The position numbers and the translations under genes were made by a program. Positions 17,094 to 23,834 of a stretch of 64,000 nucleotides of DNA are shown here, piece by piece. This DNA is from Anaerolineales bacterium. GTDB lineage: Bacteria > Chloroflexota > Anaerolineae > Anaerolineales > UBA11579. The notes beneath the pieces were generated by a model. The model was given only the letters and a program-made list of their open reading frames with translations. It did no database searches and was not told the DNA's origin. The DNA lies in assembly GCA_019454165.1 (NCBI GenBank), contig CP075367.1, positions 643,971-707,970 on the forward strand. The letters are read 5' to 3'. Within the stretch, counting starts at the first letter, position 1, and each line of letters starts with the position of its first letter.

Positions 17094-17127
17094 GTGAATA
17101 GGGCCCTATTCACTTGGCGAGAGTATA
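17094..17127 (-). promoter_or_regulatory. Promoter and 20-bp palindromic operator of the iron ABC operon
   Basis: On the minus strand TATACT (17122-17127) is followed by the perfect palindrome GTGAATAGGGCCCTATTCAC (17094-17113), which would begin near +2. The position fits a repressor site just downstream of the start of transcription. A metal-responsive regulator (Fur or DtxR type) is a reasonable guess from the operon content, but the sequence does not match a consensus I can name with confidence. Confidence 0.6.
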
Positions 17128-17249
17128 GGGGGCGGACGCCGAATTTCATATAGACCAAGGAGAATATGGTGTTCAACGAGGTTAAACCCCTAGTGCGAAG
17201 CGGTAGAGCAATTTTGCGTGTCGAAGCCGCGCAATCCTCACAACGCGAA

Positions 17250-17410
17250 CGGGTAGCTCCCGCGCTGTATAGAAGATGTGCCAGCAAGGATCCTTCGCTG
17301 GTCTGGACTCGGCGGTCGGGTGTGGATGTAGATACCCGCTCAGGATGACACGGGTGTGAGGGCGGTCGGATATTGATGTAGCTACCTACTCAGGATGACA
17401 TGGCGCGAGA
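17250..17410. repeat. MITE-like intergenic element with 50-bp tandem duplication
   Basis: The stretch from the GCGCTGTATAGAAGATGTGCC region through GGATCCTTCGCTGG to CTCAGGATGACA is related, in inverted orientation, to 27287-27400. Its right part is tandemly duplicated with a 50-bp period: GGCGGTCGGG...CAGGATGACA at 17311-17360 and GGCGGTCGGA...CAGGATGACA at 17361-17410. It has no ORF and fills most of the gap between the iron operon promoter and the AlkD-like gene. Confidence 0.7.
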
Positions 17411-17424
17411 GGAGCAAGGCGTAG

Positions 17425-17445
17425 GGGCGGGTCTCAGACCCGCCC
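17425..17445. repeat. Intergenic hairpin GGGCGGGTCT-C-AGACCCGCCC
   Basis: The perfect 10-bp arms with a 1-nt centre lie 8 bp from the stop of the AlkD-like gene (17454). The same core recurs at 27255-27277 next to another gene end. It could work as a 3' hairpin but has no T tract. Confidence 0.75.
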
Positions 17446-17453
17446 ACGCAGAA

Positions 17454-18176
17454 CTATTTGCCGGCGGCTAGGTAGCGCTTGCGCTCGGCGGGTGTGAGAT
17501 GCTCGATGGCGTAGCGCAGCATGGTGCGCGGCATGCTGGCGGCGTACTTGCCGAGGAAGGCGTGCATGCGGTCCGGATCCTGGTCGCCGGCGAAGCGCAG
17601 CCAGCCGCCCGCCGCTTTGTGGATGAGGTCTTCTTTATCTTTGAGCAGCATCTCGGCGATGGCGAAGGTGTCGTCCACTTCGCCGTGGCGTAGGAAGTAG
17701 CCAGTGGCTACGATGGCGGTGCGTCGCTCCCACATATTCTTGGAGCGCGCCAGGGTGTAGAGTGGCTTGCGCGGCTTGTCGTGCAGGTAGCCGCCGACCA
17801 CATGAACCGCGGCCAGGTCCACCAGATCCCAGTTGTTGATGCGGTCATGGCGGCGCAAGTAGAGCTTGTACAGCTCGGCGCGGTGCTCTGGCGTGGTCTT
17901 CTTGCTGCGGGCGTCTTTGTCCATGATGCTCATGGCGCCGGCGCGCACCTCGTGCAGCTTGTGCTCCATCAGCTTTTCGAGCTCGGCGGCCGGCATGCCC
18001 ATGAACTGCTTGGCGAGGGCGAACACATCGCCCATGCGCACGCCCAGGAATTTGTCGCCGGCGCCGTAGTCGCCCTCGCCTGATTTGAAATAGCGCTGGA
18101 TCTTGTGCAGTTCTGTATCTGACTGTTTGGTCTTGAGCTGCTTGATGAAGTTGGCGGCGGTCAAGGTTGGCGTCAT
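17454..18176 (-). CDS. AlkD-like DNA alkylation repair protein
   Basis: The 240-residue protein is built of helical HEAT-like repeats. It contains the AlkD-family core INNWDLVDLAA (about 112-122; the Trp and Asp match AlkD catalytic positions) and WERRTAIVATGYFL (about 146-159; Arg of the active site). AlkD glycosylases excise N3- and N7-alkylated purines. It is the last gene of the arsR-VOC-SRPBCC operon, overlapping the SRPBCC stop by 4 bp. Confidence 0.88.
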   Translation of the reverse strand: MTPTLTAANFIKQLKTKQSDTELHKIQRYFKSGEGDYGAGDKFLGVRMGDVFALAKQFMGMPAAELEKLMEHKLHEVRAGAMSIMDKDARSKKTTPEHRAELYKLYLRRHDRINNWDLVDLAAVHVVGGYLHDKPRKPLYTLARSKNMWERRTAIVATGYFLRHGEVDDTFAIAEMLLKDKEDLIHKAAGGWLRFAGDQDPDRMHAFLGKYAASMPRTMLRYAIEHLTPAERKRYLAAGK

Positions 18177-18667
18177 GGGTTCTCGGCTGCTTCGGTGATC
18201 TTATCGGCCATTTCGTGCAAGCCGAGCGCCGCATAGACGCGGAAGGGGCTGACCGGCAGGCCGTATTCGGTGATGGTGAGCTCGGTGAAGCTGCCCAGGG
18301 CGCGGAAGGTGACCAGGGTGCGCTGGTCTTGCGGAAAGTCGGCCGGCATGCCGATCGACTCGGGCGCAATGCGCGCCCCGCTGGCATCCGCCAGGTTGTG
18401 GATGTACTCGATGCGCTCATTGGGGATGATGCGCGTGTATTCGATAAGCGAGTAGTGCTCTGCGCCGTCGGGAGCGCGCATGCTGACCAGCGTGCGGCCG
18501 CCTTCGCGGAAGTCCATCTCGCATACCGGGCAGGTGTAGTGCTGCGGCCCCCACCAGCGGCGCATCTGCTCTGGCGTGCTCCAGGCGCGCCAGGCAACCT
18601 CAAGCGGCGCATTCACAATGCGCCGCACCACCAGGTCTTCGGTGGCGGGCGGGTTACTTTCCGTCAT
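18173..18667 (-). CDS. SRPBCC/AHSA1-family protein
   Basis: The 164-residue protein has the START-like AHSA1 signature: VRRIVNAPLEVAWRAWSTPEQMRRWWGP at the N terminus and a C-terminal helix. Members bind hydrophobic ligands or act as Hsp90 activators' relatives; in bacteria they commonly sit beside an ArsR regulator and a VOC protein, as here. Start overlaps the VOC stop by 14 bp. Confidence 0.85.
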   Translation of the reverse strand: MTESNPPATEDLVVRRIVNAPLEVAWRAWSTPEQMRRWWGPQHYTCPVCEMDFREGGRTLVSMRAPDGAEHYSLIEYTRIIPNERIEYIHNLADASGARIAPESIGMPADFPQDQRTLVTFRALGSFTELTITEYGLPVSPFRVYAALGLHEMADKITEAAENP

Positions 18668-19118
18668 AGGCGTCTTGCAGACCCTGCATGTCGAGCTTGC
18701 GCATCTTCAGCATAGCTTGCACCACGCGGCCAGCTTTTTCCGGGTCCGAATCTCCCATCAGCTTGCCCAGCAGGGTGGGCACCACCTGCCACCACACGCC
18801 AAAGCGATCTTTGACCCAGCCGCACATGGAGTGCTCGCCGCCATCCTCGGCCAGGCGCTCCCAGAAATGATCCACCTCGTCTTGAGTCTCGCAGTTGATG
18901 AAGAGCGAGATGCCCTCGGTGAAGCGGAAGTTATCGCCCGGCGCGTCGATGGCGTAAAACTGCTGCCCGTGCAGTTCAAACTGGCCCATGGCCAGCTGGC
19001 CATCGGGCATCTGAGTCTTGGTGTTGATCTTGGCGTCTTTGAAGACCGAGGCGTAAAAATCCAGCGCTTCGCTGCCGCGGCCGTTGTTGAAAACGAGGAA
19101 AGTCACAACTTTTTGCAT
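18654..19118 (-). CDS. VOC-superfamily protein (PhnB/YjdN-like)
   Basis: The 154-residue protein starts MQKVVTFLVFNNG and contains the PhnB-like elements EALDFYASVFKDAKI, GQLAMGQFELHGQQFYAIDAPG and CGWVKDRFGVWWQVVP. The fold is a paired beta-alpha-beta-beta-beta metal-binding module, but the function of this subgroup is not established. An AGGAGCTCG sequence is just upstream. Second gene of the arsR operon. Confidence 0.85.
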   Translation of the reverse strand: MQKVVTFLVFNNGRGSEALDFYASVFKDAKINTKTQMPDGQLAMGQFELHGQQFYAIDAPGDNFRFTEGISLFINCETQDEVDHFWERLAEDGGEHSMCGWVKDRFGVWWQVVPTLLGKLMGDSDPEKAGRVVQAMLKMRKLDMQGLQDAYDGK

Positions 19119-19127
19119 ATCGAGCTC

Positions 19128-19481
19128 CTAGTGTTTGTTGCCCGGCCGCGTCAAGCGGCGGCGTTTGGGCTGGGTTTGGACTTCGAAGAGGTGCTGCTCC
19201 AGCGCGTCGAGGCGGCCTTCCCACAGGCGGGCGAAGCTATCCAGCCAACTTTCGAGCTGGCGGAAGCGGGCAGCTTGCAGCGCATAGATTCGCCGCTGCG
19301 CCACGGCCTGGGCCTGCACCAGGCCGGCCGCGCTGAGTACCTGCAGGTGCTTGGAGACCTGCGGCTGGCGCAGGCGCAGCGCCTGGGCGATCTCGCCCAC
19401 CGAGCGCGGACCGCCGCGCAGATATTCCACCATGCGCAGGCGGTTGGGCTCGGCCAGGGCTGTGAAGACTTCGCTGTTCAT
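19128..19481 (-). CDS. ArsR-family transcriptional regulator
   Basis: The protein (about 117 residues) has the winged-helix ArsR pattern: FTALAEPNRLRMVEYL, GEIAQALRLRQPQVSKHLQVLSAAGLV and a basic tail. No cysteine metal-binding motif is present in the recognition helix, so it is unlikely to be a classic arsenic or cadmium sensor. ATG 19481 is favoured over GTG 19487 because the promoter -10 box would touch the latter. It leads the operon with VOC, SRPBCC and AlkD-like genes. Confidence 0.88.
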   Translation of the reverse strand: MNSEVFTALAEPNRLRMVEYLRGGPRSVGEIAQALRLRQPQVSKHLQVLSAAGLVQAQAVAQRRIYALQAARFRQLESWLDSFARLWEGRLDALEQHLFEVQTQPKRRRLTRPGNKH

Positions 19482-19526
19482 GCTCACTTATATACCCTAA
19501 ATAGAATATTCCTGTCAAGGAATATT
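19479..19526 (-). promoter_or_regulatory. Leaderless promoter with operator of the arsR operon
   Basis: TTGACA (19513-19518) and TATATA (19489-19494) are spaced by 18 nt; 7 nt separate the -10 box from ATG 19481. The -35 box is the exact centre of an inverted repeat AATATTCC-TGTCAA-GGAATATT (19505-19526, plus-strand reading), a likely ArsR operator. Confidence 0.78.
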
Positions 19527-19540
19527 TGCGAGGAAAAAAA

Positions 19541-19735
19541 CTATTCATCTCCTAACGTTGCGATCTGGCGCAGCAAGCCGATGGCCAGCAGGCCGATGCT
19601 CAGACCCTCGCTGCCGCTGATGGCGACCTGGCTGCCGCGCTGCTCAGCCCGGCGCAGCAACAATACGCCCGCGGCCAGACCCATGAAAGCTCCCAAGATG
19701 GCGCTGACGGCCAGCAAACTGTTGTTGTTCTTCAT
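19541..19735 (-). CDS. Small glycine-rich membrane protein
   Basis: The 64-residue product has one clear hydrophobic segment (LLAVSAILGAFMGLAAGVLLL, about 6-26) followed by RRAEQRG and a second weakly hydrophobic stretch. The G-rich segment followed by basic residues resembles YtxH-type small stress membrane proteins, but the match is weak. Its start overlaps the stop of the upstream gene by 4 bp. Confidence 0.7.
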   Translation of the reverse strand: MKNNNSLLAVSAILGAFMGLAAGVLLLRRAEQRGSQVAISGSEGLSIGLLAIGLLRQIATLGDE

Positions 19736-20178
19736 CGTAGGCGCTTACTCCGGTCAAAGATGCGGCTGAACGCATTGGCCCAGCTTTGGGCGGCCAGCAT
19801 GGGCTTGGCGGCGTAGTCTGCGCCGCGCAGGATGGCCGTGTTGGCTTGCTGCAGCCAACGATGTACATAGATGGTGTGTTCTGGGATCCAGCGCATGCTG
19901 CGCCCCAGTAGGTAAATGGCGGCCACCAGGGCCAGCAGGATGACCAGGCCCATGACCAGCAGCGGGATGGCCAGCACTACGGTGGCCAGCTGCGAAGCGC
20001 GCGTGGCCGTGCCGGCCTGCGACGTCAGCAGGGCGTACAGCCCAAAGCCACCCAGCGCCGTACCCAGGATCAGGGGCAGGGCGATCTGCAGCCAGACCTG
20101 GCGCACATGGCGGCGGCGGGCGGCTGGGTGCCGGGAGGCGGTATATAGCTCTTCGGTATGCGGGTACTGGCTACGCAT
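19732..20178 (-). CDS. Predicted two-helix membrane protein, unknown function
   Basis: The 148-residue protein has a basic N terminus and two strong membrane segments (about 29-51 and 67-92), followed by an amphipathic cytoplasmic C-terminal region ending FDRSKRLR. I do not recognise a family. It is cotranscribed with the small membrane protein downstream, from a leaderless promoter. Confidence 0.75.
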   Translation of the reverse strand: MRSQYPHTEELYTASRHPAARRRHVRQVWLQIALPLILGTALGGFGLYALLTSQAGTATRASQLATVVLAIPLLVMGLVILLALVAAIYLLGRSMRWIPEHTIYVHRWLQQANTAILRGADYAAKPMLAAQSWANAFSRIFDRSKRLR

Positions 20179-20191
20179 GGGTACAAGTATA
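20176..20191 (-). promoter_or_regulatory. Leaderless promoter of the two-gene membrane-protein operon
   Basis: TATACT (20186-20191, minus strand) lies 7 nt before ATG 20178 with no Shine-Dalgarno in between. No convincing -35 box is seen; upstream is the 22-bp terminator stem of hsp20. Confidence 0.65.
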
Positions 20192-20202
20192 GCGGATGTG
20201 TA

Positions 20203-20249
20203 CGCAAAGCAAGAAAGCCCGACGAACCGTCGGGCTTTCTTGCTTTGCG
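20203..20249 (-). terminator. Long hairpin terminator of hsp20
   Basis: Arms of 22 bp (20203-20224 and 20228-20249) pair perfectly around a 3-nt loop; the core is GCCCGACG / CGTCGGGC followed by CTTTCTTGCTTT. It ends the minus-strand hsp20 transcript. Between it and the stop, a 17-bp unit with TTTACTTGGCCGCCAA is tandemly duplicated (20254-20286). Confidence 0.8.
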
Positions 20250-20289
20250 CGGGTTTACTTGGCCGCCAAATTTACTTGGCCGCCAAGTT

Positions 20290-20676
20290 TTATTTAGCGA
20301 GTACGGCGATCTTCTTGCTCTTGGCGTGCTCAGCCTTGGCGACGTGCAGGGTCAGCACCCCGTCGTGCATCTCGGCCTGGGCGCGCTCGGCGTCAAGGTC
20401 GCTGGGCAGGCGCAGGGTGCGCTCGAAGCGGCCGCTGGGCAGCTCGCTCAGCAAGACCTGCTCATTCTCGTCCAGGATCTGGTTGGCGAACTCACCCTGG
20501 ATGGTGATGGTGTTCTCCAGCACTTCGATCTGGACGTCTTCGGCCTTCAGGCCGGGCAGGTAGGCCCGCAATACGTACTCCTCGCCATTGGCGCTGACAT
20601 CCACGGGCACGTGCACGTTGGCGCTGCGCACCTGGCTGAAGCGGCGAGTGCGGGGGTTGAGGTAAAGGGTCATCAT
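20290..20676 (-). CDS. Small heat shock protein, Hsp20/alpha-crystallin family
   Basis: The 128-residue chaperone has an alpha-crystallin domain (about 18-110) with the hallmark EYVLRAYLPGLKAEDVQIEVLENTITIQGE region and the C-terminal GVLTLHVAKAE segment. It lacks a typical I-x-I/V tail motif but ends KKIAVLAK, which is close. The start is ATG 20676, 7 nt after AAGGAG; the longer frame upstream is discarded. Small heat shock proteins hold unfolding proteins without ATP. Confidence 0.92.
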   Translation of the reverse strand: MMTLYLNPRTRRFSQVRSANVHVPVDVSANGEEYVLRAYLPGLKAEDVQIEVLENTITIQGEFANQILDENEQVLLSELPSGRFERTLRLPSDLDAERAQAEMHDGVLTLHVAKAEHAKSKKIAVLAK

Positions 20677-20740
20677 GGTAACTCTCCTTAAACAGTAAGA
20701 TTTGACCGGCATGGTAGCCCGCCTGTATAAGAAATCGATC

Positions 20741-20757
20741 ATCGCTGTATCAGCGAT
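20741..20757. promoter_or_regulatory. Inverted repeat upstream of hsp20
   Basis: ATCGCTG-TAT-CAGCGAT, with perfect 7-bp arms, lies about 65 bp upstream of the hsp20 ATG, at the expected -35 region of a minus-strand promoter with TATACA-like -10. It is not the CIRCE sequence. It may be a heat-shock operator. Confidence 0.4.
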
Positions 20758-20839
20758 CTGTTAATCCAGTTCCTGGAGCTACTGCCCACCTTGAGGAGCC
20801 TGCTTCCAGCATGCGCTCATTGGTATACTGGGCGTGCTG

Positions 20840-20913
20840 CGGGGTGTAGCGCAGCCTGGCAGCGCACCGCGTTTGGGACGCGGTGGTCGGCGGTTCGAAT
20901 CCGCCCACCCCGA
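20840..20913 (+). tRNA. tRNA-Pro (anticodon TGG)
   Basis: A 74-nt cloverleaf: acceptor CGGGGTG/CACCCCG, D stem GCGC/GCGC, anticodon stem CCGCG/CGCGG with loop TTTGGGA, T arm GGCGG-TTCGAAT-CCGCC and discriminator A. The 3' CCA is not encoded (next bases CTATG). A TATACT box lies at 20824-20829. The downstream ORF starts 2 nt after the discriminator base. Confidence 0.97.
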
Positions 20914-20915
20914 CT

Positions 20916-21257
20916 ATGTTCAAAACCAAGAACTTCGTTCGTAACAATCGCAAAGCCCACGGCGTGATCGAAGCCGTGCATCTGGACGCCAACGGCCAGT
21001 TGGACTGGGTGCGCGCCTACGAGCGCCGCGGGCCCACCTGGTCTGACACCGTCTTGCTGGACCGGGACGCCCTGATCCAACGTCTGCAGGCCGGCAAGCG
21101 CTTCTATATTGGCGACCGCCGCGAGCAGTGGGCCTCCGAATTCGAGCTGGGGGAGCGCCTGCGCCTGAAGAAGACCCATCAGGGCAGCTTCCTGGTGCTG
21201 GGCAATGGCCGCGGCGATCTGCCGCAAGACTGGCTGGAGGGCGCACCGCTGGTGTAG
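20916..21257 (+). CDS. Small protein of unknown function, fused in transcript to tRNA-Pro
   Basis: The 113-residue product (MFKTKNFVRNNRKAHGV...) is rich in charged residues and has no signal or membrane segment. I do not recognise a family. The ATG lies only 2 nt behind the tRNA-Pro discriminator base, leaving no room for a promoter or Shine-Dalgarno, so the mRNA should arise from the tRNA transcript; RNase Z-type processing would produce a 5' end CUAUG. An intrinsic terminator follows. Confidence 0.75.
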   Translation: MFKTKNFVRNNRKAHGVIEAVHLDANGQLDWVRAYERRGPTWSDTVLLDRDALIQRLQAGKRFYIGDRREQWASEFELGERLRLKKTHQGSFLVLGNGRGDLPQDWLEGAPLV

Positions 21258-21277
21258 CCTGCACTCAACGGATACGA

Positions 21278-21304
21278 ACGCACGCGCTTGCCGCGTGCGT
21301 TTTG
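21278..21304 (+). terminator. Intrinsic terminator of the tRNA-Pro/ORF unit
   Basis: ACGCACGCG / CGCGTGCGT stem with short loop followed by TTTTGCTT, 20 nt after the ORF stop. Confidence 0.75.
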
Positions 21305-21332
21305 CTTATCTCTCGCTTCGCACAGGAGATCT

Positions 21333-22610
21333 ATGCGCACTTTCCTTGCAATTTGGGCCGGCCAGGTCGTCTCGCTCGTCAGCTCCGGCATGACCGGCTT
21401 CGCCCTCGGCCTGTGGGTGTACGAGCAGACCGGCCAGGCCACGCCGTTCGTGCTGATCGCGCTGTTCAACGCCATCCCGCCGTTCATCGTCAGCCCGTTC
21501 GCCGGAGTGCTGGTGGACCGCCTGAACCGCAAGACGGTCATGCTGCTGGCCGACACGGCCACCGCGGTGAGCACCCTCGTGTTGATGGTGCTGTTCAACC
21601 TGGGCCAGCTGGAGTTGTGGCAGCTGTATCTTTCAGCGTTGGTCACCTCTGCGGCCGGCATCTTTCAGATGCTGGCCTACCAGACCATCGTCACCAGCCT
21701 GGTGCCGCGCGAGCAACTCAGCCGCGCCAACGCCATGGTGCAGACCGCCCAGTCGCTGGCGGCGATCCTGTCGCCGGTGGCGGCCGCGGCGGCCTACGGC
21801 ACACTGGGCTTGACTTTTATTTTTGGGCTGGATCTGGCGGGCTTCGCCGTGGCCGCGCTCATGCTGCTGCTGGCGCGCATTCCGCAGCCGGCGGCGCAAG
21901 GTGCCAAGGTGAGCCTGCTGGCCGATCTGCGCATAGGCTTTGATTTTCTGCGCACGCGGCCCGGCCTGGTTGGCCTGGCCTTGCTGATCTCGCTATTGAA
22001 CTTGATGTTGAGCGCCAGCACGGTGCTCTCCACCCCCATGATCCTGGGCTTCACCACCGCCCAGGTGCTGAGCGTGATGCAGAGCGTATCCAGTGTGGGC
22101 CTGCTGCTGGGCGGCGTGTGGGCTAGCGCCGGTCACCAGCCGCGGCGCAAAGTGTTCACGATCGTGTTGTGCGCCATCGTGAGCGGGCTGGGGCTGGCGG
22201 CCAGCGGCCTGCAGCCGAGCCCGGTGCTGATCGCGGTGGGCTTCTTCCTGTTCATGTTCCCAATCACTACCATCAATGCGTCCATCCGCGCCGTGGTGCA
22301 GGTCAAGGTGCCCGAGAATTTGCAGGGGCGCGTGTTCTCACTGATCGTAATGATCTCGCGGGCGGGTGTGCTGGTCTCGATGCTGTTCGCTGCGCCACTG
22401 GCCGACCGTTTCTTTGAGCCGGCCATGGCGGTTGGCGGTGCGCTGGGCAGCGGGCCGCTGGGCGCCGTCTTGGGCGCCGGGCCTGGCCGCGGCATCGGCC
22501 TGATGTTGCTGGTCTCCGGCGTGGGGATGGTGCTGGCGGCGCTGGCGATGTACGCCTACCCGCGCATGCGCCATGTGGAGCGCGAGCTGCCCGACGTCAA
22601 GGCGGGCTAA
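21333..22610 (+). CDS. MFS transporter (EntS/macrolide-exporter-like)
   Basis: The 425-residue protein has 12 predicted membrane segments. It shows the MFS loop 2-3 motif (GVLVDRLNRKTVML) and the N-terminal pattern FLAIWAGQVVSLVSSGMTGFALGLWVYEQTG of the enterobactin/macrolide exporter subgroup. AGGAG precedes ATG 21333. Its stop overlaps the stop of the convergent YdeI-like gene. Substrate unknown. Confidence 0.87.
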   Translation: MRTFLAIWAGQVVSLVSSGMTGFALGLWVYEQTGQATPFVLIALFNAIPPFIVSPFAGVLVDRLNRKTVMLLADTATAVSTLVLMVLFNLGQLELWQLYLSALVTSAAGIFQMLAYQTIVTSLVPREQLSRANAMVQTAQSLAAILSPVAAAAAYGTLGLTFIFGLDLAGFAVAALMLLLARIPQPAAQGAKVSLLADLRIGFDFLRTRPGLVGLALLISLLNLMLSASTVLSTPMILGFTTAQVLSVMQSVSSVGLLLGGVWASAGHQPRRKVFTIVLCAIVSGLGLAASGLQPSPVLIAVGFFLFMFPITTINASIRAVVQVKVPENLQGRVFSLIVMISRAGVLVSMLFAAPLADRFFEPAMAVGGALGSGPLGAVLGAGPGRGIGLMLLVSGVGMVLAALAMYAYPRMRHVERELPDVKAG

Positions 22611-23206
22611 GGCTTGGCGCCCGACTGGCTTTTGCCGAACGGGGACATGAGGTCCATGCGTTGACCCGCGGCCGAGAGCTCGATCAGGCGTGATAGCCGT
22701 TTGTGCTGGGTGTCTTCGCGCTTGGCGCTGATGACCCACCAGGTGATGGTCTTGCGATAGCCGGCCGGTTGGGCGTTGAAATATGCCCAGGCCTTCTTGT
22801 TCTTCTTGAACTGGCTCTCGAGCGCGGGCGGCCAGGCGATCTGGCGCTGTTCATTGGAATAGCGCTGGCTCTTGGCCGGGTCGCGTTCCTCGTATGCTTT
22901 CAGTCCGGCCGGCTTCATGAGGCCGAGGGCTTTCAGCTCCTCGACCCGTTTCAGGTTGATTGCGCTCCAGTGGCTGCCCTTGCGGCGCGGCGTGATGCGG
23001 TTGGTGTAGCTGTCGGCGTCGATCCCTTTGCGGATGCCGTCGATCCAGCCAAAGCACAAGACCTCGTCCACCACCTGCGGCCAGGTGATGGATGGCTTGC
23101 CGGTGTGCTTCTAGTACATGCCGACCCATAGCTCGTCGGCGGTCTTGTGGTTCTTGATGAGCCACTTGCGCAATGCAGCTTGGGATTCGAAGAACACTGG
23201 CTTCAT
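22607..23206 (-). pseudogene. YdeI/OmpD-associated family protein, interrupted by an in-frame amber codon
   Basis: The frame begins at ATG 23206 (TAATG overlap with the stop of DUF1697), encodes MKPVFFESQAALRKWLI...DELWVGMY, meets TAG at 23111-23113 (codon 32), and then continues in the same frame as HTGKPSITWPQVVDEVLCFGWIDGI to the TAG at 22607. In relatives this region reads WVGxYKKxxGKPSITW, so the TAG most simply replaces a Lys codon (AAG). The remaining C-terminal part is intact. It may be a nonsense mutation, a read error, or a product restarted at GTG 23074. The family has been linked to bacteriocin protection by name only. Confidence 0.8.
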
Positions 23207-23745
23207 TACGCCCCGTTCAGCAGCTCGTTGATCTTTTGCACCGTATTCCAGGTGCGCGTGGTGGCATCCTCGCCAAACTCCTTGCCGAGAAAATCCATCA
23301 GGTCGATCGAGCTGGTCTTGGGGTAGACCACGCAGGCCAGGTGGCCGGGCGTGGCGGCGTGGACGCTGTAGGCGCCGTCCGGGTTGGTGTAAGGCAGCTT
23401 GGTTTTGCCTTTGACTCCATCGTTGAGGAAGGTGATGTGCATGCGCACGCCTTCCTCCGGTTTTACTTTCTTGAACGGCGCGGCCTTCACCAGCGCGGCG
23501 ATCTCGGCCGCGTTGCGCAGCACGATCTGCGAGCTGAAGCCGAACGCCTCGGCGAACTGCGCCTCGATGGCGCGGCGCAGCTTCTTGGCGTCCTTGCTGT
23601 CGGTGAAGAAGACTACGTTGCCAGAGGCCAGCAGGGTGCGCACGTCCTCATAGCCCATATCCTCGAATAGTTTGCGCAGCGCGTCCATCTTGACGCTGCG
23701 TTTGCCCAGGTTGATGCCCCGCAACAGGGCCACATAGCCAGTCAT
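23206..23745 (-). CDS. DUF1697 family protein
   Basis: The 179-residue protein matches the DUF1697 pattern: MTGYVALLRGINLGKRSVKMDALRKLFEDMGYEDVRTLLASGNVVF and the middle segment with ARRAIEAQF-like helix. Function is unknown. The message looks leaderless. Its stop overlaps the start of the YdeI-family pseudogene by one base (TAATG), so the two were an operon. Confidence 0.88.
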   Translation of the reverse strand: MTGYVALLRGINLGKRSVKMDALRKLFEDMGYEDVRTLLASGNVVFFTDSKDAKKLRRAIEAQFAEAFGFSSQIVLRNAAEIAALVKAAPFKKVKPEEGVRMHITFLNDGVKGKTKLPYTNPDGAYSVHAATPGHLACVVYPKTSSIDLMDFLGKEFGEDATTRTWNTVQKINELLNGA

Positions 23746-23758
23746 GGCCTTAAGTATA
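23743..23758 (-). promoter_or_regulatory. Leaderless promoter of the DUF1697 gene
   Basis: TATACT (23753-23758, minus strand) is 7 nt from ATG 23745. There is no Shine-Dalgarno; the -35 region is weak. Confidence 0.65.
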
Positions 23759-23834
23759 AGGTCAAGGGGAGAGTGAGTAGGAGGAGTAATCAGTGATCAG
23801 GGAGCATCGGCTATGCCTGCGCCCGGTTCACTCC

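Noticed and set aside
23111-23113. TAG as pyrrolysine codon
   Set aside because: No pyl genes in the window and family members have Lys here; mutation or read error is simpler.
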